Part shown: positions 1-8,351 of the stretch, piece by piece
How positions within the stretch are numbered: position 1 is the first letter of the stretch
Layout of the letters: every line of letters starts with the position of its first letter
Assembly (NCBI GenBank): GCA_015068925.1
Contig: SVJP01000005.1
Location: 1-38,464 of the forward strand
DNA length: 38,464 nucleotides
Direction of reading: 5' to 3'
Source: Oscillospiraceae bacterium
GTDB lineage: Bacteria > Bacillota > Clostridia > HGM11514
The notes under the pieces: model-generated
The model's input: the letters and a program-made list of their open reading frames with translations, nothing else
Database searches by the model: none
What the model was told of the DNA's origin: nothing
Translations under genes and position numbers: made by a program

Positions 1-127
1 CAAGCAACCGCCTGGAAAATTCAATATTTTCCAGGCGGTTTTTACGGTTTTATTATAGATGAAACATCCATAATTCAATCTCTTTTCCTTTTGTGTGCTT
101 GCGGTAGACCGACTTTTTCGACGGTCT
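1..127. repeat. Partial copy of the 245-bp insertion element (right half, cut by window start)
   Basis: CAAGCAACCGCCTGGAAAATTCAATATTTTCCAGGCGGTTTTTACGGTTTTATTATAGATGAAACATCCATAATTCAATC...GACCGACTTTTTCGACGGTC closely matches about 9816-9942. Confidence 0.85.
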
Positions 128-128
128 A

Positions 129-153
129 AATCATTCAACAAAGTTGAATGATT
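129..153. repeat. Perfect 11-bp-arm hairpin AATCATTCAAC-aaa-GTTGAATGATT
   Basis: Directly abuts the right end of the insertion element copy at 1-127. Confidence 0.8.
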
Positions 154-159
154 ACTGCT

Positions 160-345
160 CCGGGGCATAAGCCTTTCTCTGTCTGGCATCCAGCCCCTCC
201 ACGGACAGTCGCCTAAGCGATTCCGTAGCTCGAAAAACAGAAAACGAAAAGGCGTGTTTTCTTGGTTTTTCAAGCGTACTCATGGCTTAGCCTCCTTGCT
301 CCGGGGCATAAGCCTTTCTCTGTTCGGGGCATAAGCCTTTCTTTT
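160..345 (-). repeat. GGGGCATAAGCC family repeat, copy A (putative structured RNA in minus orientation)
   Basis: CGGGGCATAAGCCTTTCTCTGT at both ends; shared layout with copies B and C; CTAAGC/GCTTAG and AGAAAAC/GTTTTCT stems. Confidence 0.7.
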
Positions 346-440
346 CGAAAATTTTTCGAAATCTAAGGTTTCTATTGACAAAGGGTTGAAATTATAATAT
401 AATCAAACAAAAAATAAACCGAATCGAAAGGAAGAAAATT

Positions 441-1541
441 ATGATTACACCAAATCAAACCATGGGCTCTACAGACCATGAAAGCATTCAAAATGCCATT
501 GCTTTGGCAAAGGAAACGGGTGCAAACGAAATCACCATTCCAAAAAGAAACGAGCGGACAGGCAAAGAGCTTTGGGTGATTGAAGATGCCATTTTATTAC
601 CTGATGATATGAAAATTACGGTTGACGGTGCCCATCTGATGCAGGCAGACGGTGTGTTTTGTAATATGTTCGTGACGGAAAATTATGGTACAAACAACGG
701 AAAAGAGCAAAAAAATATTACGATTACAGGAAAAAACGGGGCAATTTTGGACGGCGGTACCTATAACGGACTTTGTGAAGGAAACAGTAATAAAAACGGT
801 ATGCCACATATCAGCAAAAACACGATGTTACTGTTTTATCATGCCACAGGGGTGGAGGTCAGTTCTTTGAAAATTATCAACCAGCGTTGGTGGGCAATCA
901 CCAATATTTTTGTGACCCATTCCAAGTTTTCTGATTTGGAATTTCAGGCAGATTTTTCACGAGTGGATGAAAACGGTGTACACCATCCTGATGAGCAGCC
1001 TCAGACTTATGCAGAGGTTTATGTCAAAAATGCAGACGGTATTGATTTGAGGGTGGGTTGCCATCACATAGAAATTGAAAATATCAGCGGTTTTACCGAA
1101 GATGATACGGTGGCGTTAACTGCTTTGAAAGGTACTTTGAATTGGGCACCTGCCATTGAAGGATTGGATTTGGATATCCATCATGTCACCATTCGCAATG
1201 TGGTTTCCAACCCCTATTGTTGCGCAAATCTGCGGTTGCTTTGCGCAGAAGGAACAAAAATCTATGAAGTGCTGGCAGAAAATATTAAAGATTTAAGAAA
1301 GGAACACACCTATTCCACAGCAAGTGTTAAAATCGGAGATATGGGCTACAGTACCCAATACGCCACACCTGAGGATGTGCATCATATTACCGTCAGAAAT
1401 GTAGATTCCCGTGCTCCCTATGGAGTAATGGTCAGCAACGGGCTGGGGGATTCCCTCATTGAATCGGTAACAGGTACGGGAGCACCCTTTGGAATTGGCG
1501 GTCAAGGGACTCTCAATAACGTAACGGTACGGTTAACATAA
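441..1541 (+). CDS. GH28-like / pectate-lyase-fold right-handed beta-helix protein
   Basis: 366-aa ORF; beta-helix style repeats, motifs NADGID and EDDTVAL resembling the GH28 NTD/DD acidic motifs; promoter TTGACA(375)-17-TATAAT(398) and GAAAGGAAG ribosome-binding region upstream. Confidence 0.75.
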   Translation: MITPNQTMGSTDHESIQNAIALAKETGANEITIPKRNERTGKELWVIEDAILLPDDMKITVDGAHLMQADGVFCNMFVTENYGTNNGKEQKNITITGKNGAILDGGTYNGLCEGNSNKNGMPHISKNTMLLFYHATGVEVSSLKIINQRWWAITNIFVTHSKFSDLEFQADFSRVDENGVHHPDEQPQTYAEVYVKNADGIDLRVGCHHIEIENISGFTEDDTVALTALKGTLNWAPAIEGLDLDIHHVTIRNVVSNPYCCANLRLLCAEGTKIYEVLAENIKDLRKEHTYSTASVKIGDMGYSTQYATPEDVHHITVRNVDSRAPYGVMVSNGLGDSLIESVTGTGAPFGIGGQGTLNNVTVRLT

Positions 1542-1631
1542 AATCGGGTTTTGATCAGAGAATACGGATTGACAAATTGATGATTTAATGGTACAATGAA
1601 AGAAAGAGAGAATCAGAAAGGAAATGATGAA

Positions 1632-2072
1632 ATGAAAAAGACCTTATTGATTGCAGTCATCTGTTTGTCCATGTTGTTTTCGGTCAGTGTATTTGCAACG
1701 GAGCAACCAATCACCGTTACAGTAAACGGAGAGGTGTTGGAAACGGATGTTTCTGCACAAATTGTAAATGACAGAACCGTTCTTCCCATGAGAGCTGTTT
1801 TTGAAGCCTTGGGTGCCACTGTTACATGGGTGGCTGAGGATCAATTGATTCTTGCTACAAAAGGAGAAGAAATGATTGTCATGAAGATTGATTCTGATGA
1901 AATGACGGTGCAACCGGCAGAAAACACAGAACCCACCGTTATTGCCTTGGATACCGCCCCCTTTATTCTGGACGGACGGACGTTAGTACCCGTTCGTGCG
2001 GTGGCTGAGGCGTTGCATGCAACGGTTACCTGGGTTGCCGATACAAAAACAGTAGAAATTGTATTACAATAG
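1632..2072 (+). CDS. Secreted stalk-domain protein (copper amine oxidase N-terminal-like domain)
   Basis: Signal peptide MKKTLLIAVICLSMLFSVSVFA; paired VNGEVLETD...RTVLPMRAVFEALGATVTW and LDGRTLVPVRAVAEALHATVTW repeats; start moved from 1596 to the ATG at 1632. Confidence 0.85.
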   Translation: MKKTLLIAVICLSMLFSVSVFATEQPITVTVNGEVLETDVSAQIVNDRTVLPMRAVFEALGATVTWVAEDQLILATKGEEMIVMKIDSDEMTVQPAENTEPTVIALDTAPFILDGRTLVPVRAVAEALHATVTWVADTKTVEIVLQ

Positions 2073-2088
2073 AGATGTTGAAAGGAGC

Positions 2089-2379
2089 TGTAGCAAAATG
2101 AATTTCATTTACTACGGCTCCTTTGGGGTGGACGGAAAATAGCACAGATTGGACAAACTGAGCCAACAAAGCCCATTTCAAGGGCTTTGTTGGGTTACCC
2201 GAAGGCGTACGTAGGTACGTCGAGAGGCGAAGTTTGTTCAAAACACAAGGCATTTTATCATCGAAATTCGTCATTTGACGAATTTCTTCCTTAAGTTTTT
2301 CTTTATTTTGATTTATCGGATGCATTAAAAGGCTTTGTTAAGCGATTTTTGCCTTGTGTGGTGTGTGCATTTTGCTACA
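2089..2379. mobile_element. MITE-like element, copy 1 (291 bp, 12-bp perfect terminal inverted repeats)
   Basis: TGTAGCAAAATG at 2089-2100 and CATTTTGCTACA at 2368-2379; internal hairpins CAACAAAGCCC/GGGCTTTGTTG, CGTAC-GTAG-GTACG, GAAATTCGTC/GACGAATTTC; homologous to 9599-10157. Confidence 0.75.
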
Positions 2380-2398
2380 CCCCCTTTTTTTGTAATGA

Positions 2399-2602
2399 TT
2401 ACAGTACGGAATATCCTTGATCCTCAATGGTCTTTTTCAACACATCGTCAGGCAGGTCTTGATGTAACGTAACAATTGCCGTTCCTGTTTCATGGCTGAC
2501 CTCGGCTGAAGTGACCTGAGGCAATTCCTCTAACACTTTTTTCACTCTTGCTTCGCAATGAGGGCACATCATTCCCTCAATTTTCAATGTTTTTTTCATC
2601 AT
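2399..2602 (-). CDS. Possible internally initiated CopZ-like copper chaperone (67 aa), in frame within copA
   Basis: AGGAG (minus strand, 2613-2609) sits 6 nt upstream of an in-frame ATG at 2602; the product is one complete HMA domain ending at the copA stop. Confidence 0.45.
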   Translation of the reverse strand: MMKKTLKIEGMMCPHCEARVKKVLEELPQVTSAEVSHETGTAIVTLHQDLPDDVLKKTIEDQGYSVL

Positions 2603-4846
2603 TTTTTTCTCCTGTTCTATCGTTTTTGTTTGCGTTTCGACGGAAATAAAATTCAATCGCAATGCATTGGTCACAACAAAAATACTGGATAAGCTCATTG
2701 CCGCAGCTCCAAACATAGGGTTTAATTTCCAACCAAATAAGGGAATCCAAACCCCTGCTGCTAAGGGAATGCCAATGACGTTGTAGAAAAATGCCCAAAA
2801 TAAATTTTGGTAAATATTCTTTAAAACTGCCCGACTCAGGCGAATTGCCCCTACAACATCGGATAACCTGCTTTTCATCAATACCACATCGGCCGAATCA
2901 ATGGCAATATCCGTTCCTGCACCGATGGCAATGCCCGTATCTGCACGAGTCAGGGCGGGGGCATCGTTGATGCCGTCTCCTACCATTGCGGTTTTGCCTA
3001 TGGCTTTCAAATCACGAATCACCTGCTCCTTGCCGTCGGGTAACACACCTGCAAACACTTCATTTACCCCTGCTTGCATTCCCACGGCATCAGCGGTTTT
3101 TTGATTGTCACCTGTGAGCATGACCACACCAATTCCCATGCTTTGCAAGTCTCGGATTGCTTGAGGACTGTCCTCCTTGATGGTATCCGCTACTGCAATC
3201 AACCCCAATAAAATATTGTTTTTCGCAAAAAACAAAGGGGTTTTTCCCATATCTGCAAGCTGTTCTGCAGATTGAAGAAGGTGGGAGGGAATGGAAGCAT
3301 ATTGGTTGATAAAGGCTTGATTTCCTCCTGCTATGATTTCTGTTTCAAGGGTTGCAGTTAAGCCGTTTCCGGGAAAAATTTGAAAGTCGGTAACCTCCCT
3401 TATAGTCATTCCCTCACTCTGCTCCATAATGGCTTTCGCAAGGGGATGTTCGCTTTTTTGCTCTAAGGAAAGAGCAGTTTCCAGTAATTGTTGTTCCGTT
3501 ACCGAAGAGACGGGAATGATATCTGTTACTTTCGGTTTGCCCTGTGTAATGGTGCCTGTTTTGTCCAATGCAACCAGTTTTGTCTTTCCCGTTTCTTCCA
3601 GAGAAGCAGCCGTTTTAAATAAAATTCCGTTTTTGGCACCCACACCGCTTCCTACCATAATGGCAACGGGGGTGGCAAGTCCCAAGGCGCAGGGACAACT
3701 GATGACCAAAACAGAAATTCCCCTTGCCAATGCAAAGCCCATGGATTCGCCTGCTATCAGCCACACAACTACAGTTAGCAGGGCAATGACCATCACAATG
3801 GGAACGAATACGGCAGAAACCTTGTCTGCCGCCTTGGCAATGGGTGCCTTTGTGGCACTCGCATCGCTGACCATACGAATGATTTGAGAAAGGGTAGTAT
3901 CCTCTCCCACCTTTGTTGCTTTGCATGTTAAAAATCCTGATTGGTTGATGGTTGCGGCAGAAACCTCATCACCCTTTCTTTTGTCTACGGGAATGCTTTC
4001 TCCCGTCAAGGTGCTTTCGTTTACCGCGCTCATGCCTTCCAAAACCACACCGTCTACCGGAATATGTTCTCCGGGACGAACCGCAAAAACAGTTCCCGTT
4101 GTAACCTGTTGGATGGGAACGGTGACCCATTTTTCGTCTTTGAGGACGGTTGCCGTTTTGGGAGTCAGCTCCATTAAGCCTTTGAGGGCATCGGTGGTTT
4201 TTCCTTTGGAACGTGCCTCCAGCATTTTTCCTACCGTAATCAAAACCGGAATCATGGCGGCGGATTCAAAATAAAATTCGTGCAAATAATGGATGGCGTG
4301 AACAGAATCCGCATTGGTCATGGCAAAGAGACATGCGGTGCTGTAACAAAAGGATGCACCTGAGCCTAATGCCACCAGAGTATCCATATTGGGTGCTTTG
4401 TGAAACAGTCCCCGAAAGCCGCTGATGAAAAACTTTTGGTTGATGACCATCACACTTGCAGATAAAAGTAATTGCAATAACCCGATTGCTACGGGGTTAT
4501 TTTCCAGAATTGAGGGAATCTTCCAATTCCACATGATGTGCCCCATGGAGACATACATCAGAGGAAGCAACAACAAGACAGATACAATCAAACGAAGCCG
4601 TATGGCTTTTTCTTCTGAATCCATCGTCTGTTTTTTCTGTTCTGTTCCCTTTTTAAAGGCACCGTATCCTGCCTGCTCTACTGCGGATAAAATGGCTTGT
4701 TCGGAGGCGGTTCCTTCTGTTATCATGGAGTTGGTCAACAGATTGACCGAGCAGGAGGTAACACCTTCCACGTTTGAAACCGCTTGTTCTACTCTTGCAC
4801 TGCATGCCGCACAGCTCATACCGGTTATGGTATATTGTTCCATCAC
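2399..4846 (-). CDS. copA: Copper-translocating P-type ATPase with N- and C-terminal HMA domains
   Basis: N-terminal [42 protein letters not shown]-terminal [13 protein letters not shown]. Confidence 0.95.
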   Translation of the reverse strand: MMEQYTITGMSCAACSARVEQAVSNVEGVTSCSVNLLTNSMITEGTASEQAILSAVEQAGYGAFKKGTEQKKQTMDSEEKAIRLRLIVSVLLLLPLMYVSMGHIMWNWKIPSILENNPVAIGLLQLLLSASVMVINQKFFISGFRGLFHKAPNMDTLVALGSGASFCYSTACLFAMTNADSVHAIHYLHEFYFESAAMIPVLITVGKMLEARSKGKTTDALKGLMELTPKTATVLKDEKWVTVPIQQVTTGTVFAVRPGEHIPVDGVVLEGMSAVNESTLTGESIPVDKRKGDEVSAATINQSGFLTCKATKVGEDTTLSQIIRMVSDASATKAPIAKAADKVSAVFVPIVMVIALLTVVVWLIAGESMGFALARGISVLVISCPCALGLATPVAIMVGSGVGAKNGILFKTAASLEETGKTKLVALDKTGTITQGKPKVTDIIPVSSVTEQQLLETALSLEQKSEHPLAKAIMEQSEGMTIREVTDFQIFPGNGLTATLETEIIAGGNQAFINQYASIPSHLLQSAEQLADMGKTPLFFAKNNILLGLIAVADTIKEDSPQAIRDLQSMGIGVVMLTGDNQKTADAVGMQAGVNEVFAGVLPDGKEQVIRDLKAIGKTAMVGDGINDAPALTRADTGIAIGAGTDIAIDSADVVLMKSRLSDVVGAIRLSRAVLKNIYQNLFWAFFYNVIGIPLAAGVWIPLFGWKLNPMFGAAAMSLSSIFVVTNALRLNFISVETQTKTIEQEKKMMKKTLKIEGMMCPHCEARVKKVLEELPQVTSAEVSHETGTAIVTLHQDLPDDVLKKTIEDQGYSVL

Positions 4847-4863
4847 ATCACCTTCTTTCTCAT

Positions 4864-5685
4864 TTATTCCGAAATTAATTCTTCCTTTTTGGTAATCAGG
4901 TAGATAAAGAAAAATCCTGCAACTGCCATAATCAGGCTGATTATGATAGTGAGAAGATTGACGGAAATTCCCATGGGGAATAATTCCGGTAGGGAACCAA
5001 GCAAAAAGCCCAGAACCACAAGGTAGGTAAACTGAGGAGCGCGGTTCATTGCCTTTTCCATCACCTTTGCAGTCAATAAAATTCCGCCTACCACACCAAT
5101 CCCCAAAGGCAAAACGGATAAAATATCTAAATTCCCTACCGCCGTTGTCACCGTTTCATATAAGCCTAACATGTAGAGCATATGAGAAACACTGATTCCC
5201 GGCAGTACCAGCGCAATGGCAATCAAAATGCCTCCAATCAATTGCAGTAAGATTCCCAAAAATCCGCCTTTTGATACAAACAAGCCTTTGGGAATCATGG
5301 CAATCAGAGTTACCAGTAAAATTCCAAACAGTAAATAGACCACGATTTTCCATGAAAATTTGGTTACCTTTGCCGCACGGAAAATCATGGGAATCCCTCC
5401 TGCCACACAACCGATAAAGAAAAAGTGCATGGGGAAGGGGAATTGGGTAAGTAAATAGGGAACTGCTTTGGAAAACAGAACCAAGCCTACTACTGCACCG
5501 ATTAAAAACTGAATTAAAAATAAAATACTTTCTTTTTTGAACTTAATGGCATTGTTTACGGCTGAAATCAAGCGGTCATAAATGCCTAAAATCATGGCCA
5601 TGGACCCACCGCTGACACCGGGAACTGTCATGGTTCCTCCAATCCAAAGTCCTTTTAACATGGTAACAATACTGTCTTTTTTCAT
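4864..5685 (-). CDS. DUF368 family membrane protein (PopT-type undecaprenyl phosphate translocase family)
   Basis: [32 protein letters not shown] and [21 protein letters not shown] are characteristic of DUF368. Confidence 0.85.
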   Translation of the reverse strand: MKKDSIVTMLKGLWIGGTMTVPGVSGGSMAMILGIYDRLISAVNNAIKFKKESILFLIQFLIGAVVGLVLFSKAVPYLLTQFPFPMHFFFIGCVAGGIPMIFRAAKVTKFSWKIVVYLLFGILLVTLIAMIPKGLFVSKGGFLGILLQLIGGILIAIALVLPGISVSHMLYMLGLYETVTTAVGNLDILSVLPLGIGVVGGILLTAKVMEKAMNRAPQFTYLVVLGFLLGSLPELFPMGISVNLLTIIISLIMAVAGFFFIYLITKKEELISE

Positions 5686-5688
5686 TGG

Positions 5689-6543
5689 TTATTCTCCTTG
5701 TAAATAAGCTTTTAGTTCTGTTAGACGGTGTTGCATTTGTGCCACACCGCAATCATACATTTCCTGTAATTTTTCAGGCTCACGTTCCGTTCTGGTCCAG
5801 CCTTTCGTATTGTCGGGAGCAATGAGGAAAATTTCTCCCCGTTGTTCCATTTCTAAGATTTTTTTATGGGCAATGTTATATTCCTCCGCCCGTCTTGCCA
5901 ATAGCTTGCGGAATTTGGGATAACGGTACAATAGAGCACCTGCCAATCCCGCTCCTTGCTCTTTTTCCTTGTGGTAACTGCGTTCACGGGTGATAATCAC
6001 AATGTTTTTATCGCATCCCCGTCGCATTGCCTCGTCCACAGGAATGGGATTGGAAATGCCCCCGTCCATATACTTCTTTCCGTCCAGCTTCACAATGGGA
6101 AACATCAGGGGAAGAGAGCAACTTGCCACAAGCGTTTTCCAGGTGCAGTCCTCTCCCGTAACGGGTAAGTATTCGGTTTTTGCGGTTTTGATGTTGGTGA
6201 CTGCCGCCAGCACCTCGCCTTCGTATTCCCGAAAGGCACGGTAATCAAAGGGCAGATATTGATTGGGCAGTTCATCAAACACAAAGGAAATATTATAATA
6301 GCTTTTGTTTTTGGGATTGAGTAAATGACGAAAGCCCATGTATCGTTTGTCGGGAAGGTATCGAAGTCCTAATTCTAAACTTCGTCCCTTTTGACGTGCC
6401 ACATAGCTGACACCGTTGGCAATCCCTGCCGATGCACCGATGACCACGTCTGCCATGATGTCCTCTTGCAACAGCACATCCATGACCCCTACAGAAAAAT
6501 AGGTTCGGCTTGCACCGCCTTCCAATGTTAATCCAAGTTTCAT
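5689..6543 (-). CDS. Patatin-like phospholipase
   Basis: MKLGLTLEGGASRTYFSVGVMDVL, GASAG (GxSxG), DGG; start moved to 6543 because the longer ORF overlaps the GH2 gene. Confidence 0.88.
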   Translation of the reverse strand: MKLGLTLEGGASRTYFSVGVMDVLLQEDIMADVVIGASAGIANGVSYVARQKGRSLELGLRYLPDKRYMGFRHLLNPKNKSYYNISFVFDELPNQYLPFDYRAFREYEGEVLAAVTNIKTAKTEYLPVTGEDCTWKTLVASCSLPLMFPIVKLDGKKYMDGGISNPIPVDEAMRRGCDKNIVIITRERSYHKEKEQGAGLAGALLYRYPKFRKLLARRAEEYNIAHKKILEMEQRGEIFLIAPDNTKGWTRTEREPEKLQEMYDCGVAQMQHRLTELKAYLQGE

Positions 6544-6556
6544 TGCATTGCCTCTT

Positions 6557-8215
6557 TTATTCTTTTTTTGTAAACCATTTTTTGACAACCTCAAATGCCA
6601 ATTTGGGTCTGCGGTATTCATCCACGACGCCCTTATTGTTAAAGGTTCTGGGACGACCGTACCACCAATTTTCTTCCGAAACACGGCAATCGGAAAACTG
6701 CCAGATAAACACACCCGAAACCTGGGGTCTGCTCATAAAAGCACCTAACATATGGTCTAAAATTTCTGCCTGTCTGTCCTCGCTCCATTTGGGTTTTCCC
6801 GGTTCTCGGAATCCGTAAATTCCTCCTGCACCAAATTCGCTCAAAAGAAAGGGTTTTCCTTTTCCTTCTGTGGTTTGCACCCAATCATATAACTGTTCAA
6901 AGTATTCCCCTGCAGGTTGTTTAACATACCATTCGGGATAAATATTATAGGATACCACATCGGGTAACCCTAAGCAAATATCCTTGAAAAATTTACAGGA
7001 AGCAAAGGTCATGGGGCGGCTTTGATCTAATCTCTTGATTTCCTCAAACAATGCCTGATAAACGGTTTTGCCCCATTCGGTATCGCTGGCACATTCATTG
7101 AGGATTCCCCAGATGACAATGGACGGATGATTGTAGTGATATTCTATCATTTCCCGCACATTTTCTTTGCTTTGCGTTAAAAAGTTGGGTAATCGCATTT
7201 GGGCTTCGGAAAGACCTCTTGCATGACCTTCCTCCCATACCAAAAATCCCATTTCATCGCACAAATCCAAAAATCGTTCATCATTGGGATAGTGAGAGGT
7301 TCGCACGGCGTTTGCTCCCATCTGTCGCATCAGGCTTAAATCCTTTTGCATGAGGGAGAGGGGAATGGCACAGCCTACAACCCCGAAATCCTCATGACGG
7401 TTAAAGCCTTTGATGAATATTTTTTCACCGTTTAGATAAAGAGAGGAATCTTTCCATTCTATTTGACGGAATCCGATTCGCTCAATCAAATCATCAACAG
7501 GAGTGTTTTCTTCCCATAATGTAAGCTTCATTTCATAGAGATTGGGTGTTTCGCAATTCCAAGGGAGAACATCCTCAAACATTACTTCCTTTGTCAGAAG
7601 TGTTTCAGATTGCCCTGTTACGGTAATGGGTTCAAAGGAAAAATCAGTATGATGCAAGGTTCCCTGAACACAAACGGTTTTTTCTTGTGAGGACAGATTT
7701 TTCACGGTCACCTGAACCAATCCTGACCATTGTCCCTGATACGAAGGGGTAACATGAAGGGAAGAAAGGAAAACATCGCTGATTTCTTCTAAGAAAACAG
7801 GCCGAACCAATCCGCCGTAATGATAATAATCGTTGGAAATATGCAGTGCACTTTCTTCGGAAATCCGATTGTCTGCAATGACCTCCAAAACATGCTCCCC
7901 CTGACTTAACCGAGGCAACGAAACGGAAAAGGGGGTATGGGCATCATAATGGGTTGCCAGCGAGACACCGTCTACCAACACCTCAGCCCAATGACCAACT
8001 CCTTTGAAAATCAGGTTCACAGCAGTATCTTTTGTCAGAAAAAAAGATTTTTTGTAGCTTGCCTGTCCTTCGTAGGAATACAACTCCCCTTCCTGTTCCC
8101 AACAGGAGGGAACGATAACAGTAAAGATATTTCCTTCAGGTAAGGTGGTCAATTTCCAGGTTCCGCCCAGTTCTCTGCTTTTTCTGATAGCATGATTCTC
8201 AAAAATACGTTCCAT
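6557..8215 (-). CDS. Glycoside hydrolase family 2, probable beta-glucuronidase
   Basis: GH2 motifs GFNRHED, RTSHYP, WGILNE, LSEFGAGG; FNNKGVVDEYRRPK aligns with the E. coli GUS NKKG region, keeping the NxK motif. Confidence 0.85.
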   Translation of the reverse strand: MERIFENHAIRKSRELGGTWKLTTLPEGNIFTVIVPSCWEQEGELYSYEGQASYKKSFFLTKDTAVNLIFKGVGHWAEVLVDGVSLATHYDAHTPFSVSLPRLSQGEHVLEVIADNRISEESALHISNDYYHYGGLVRPVFLEEISDVFLSSLHVTPSYQGQWSGLVQVTVKNLSSQEKTVCVQGTLHHTDFSFEPITVTGQSETLLTKEVMFEDVLPWNCETPNLYEMKLTLWEENTPVDDLIERIGFRQIEWKDSSLYLNGEKIFIKGFNRHEDFGVVGCAIPLSLMQKDLSLMRQMGANAVRTSHYPNDERFLDLCDEMGFLVWEEGHARGLSEAQMRLPNFLTQSKENVREMIEYHYNHPSIVIWGILNECASDTEWGKTVYQALFEEIKRLDQSRPMTFASCKFFKDICLGLPDVVSYNIYPEWYVKQPAGEYFEQLYDWVQTTEGKGKPFLLSEFGAGGIYGFREPGKPKWSEDRQAEILDHMLGAFMSRPQVSGVFIWQFSDCRVSEENWWYGRPRTFNNKGVVDEYRRPKLAFEVVKKWFTKKE

Positions 8216-8232
8216 TCTATCATCTCCCATTG

Positions 8233-8258
8233 AACATGATATACTATTATATCATGTT
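8233..8258. promoter_or_regulatory. 26-bp palindrome AACATGATATA-ctat-TATATCATGTT over the GH2 gene promoter
   Basis: Perfect 11-bp arms; overlaps -10 TATAAT (minus, 8251-8246), which lies 17 nt from -35 TTGACG (minus, 8274-8269). Confidence 0.6.
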
Positions 8259-8295
8259 TTCTTGTGAACGTCAATTGAGGAAAGGTTAATTTTTA

Positions 8296-8324
8296 TTGAC
8301 AAAAAAGGAAGAATTTGATACAAT
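8296..8324 (+). promoter_or_regulatory. Sigma-A-type promoter for the SGNH hydrolase gene
   Basis: TTGACA 8296-8301, 17-nt spacer, TACAAT 8319-8324. Confidence 0.7.
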
Positions 8325-8351
8325 ATACAAAACAAGAGAGGAGGAATTTGG

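Noticed and set aside
2205-2235. Possible group II intron domain V from GGCGTACGTAGGTACGTCGAGAGG
   Set aside because: Short hairpin only; no AGC triad/GAAA layout and no intron reverse transcriptase.
2026-2325. 99-aa minus-strand ORF
   Set aside because: Falls in the MITE-like element and the end of the stalk-domain gene; no protein family signal.
3429-4895. Antisense ORFs inside copA (152, 117, 78 and 156 aa)
   Set aside because: Overlap a confidently identified gene on the opposite strand; compositions look like reverse-frame artefacts.
5689-6714. Extended 341-aa start for the patatin gene
   Set aside because: The extra N-terminus overlaps the GH2 gene end and reads as out-of-frame GH2; MKLGLTLEGG at 6543 is the natural start.
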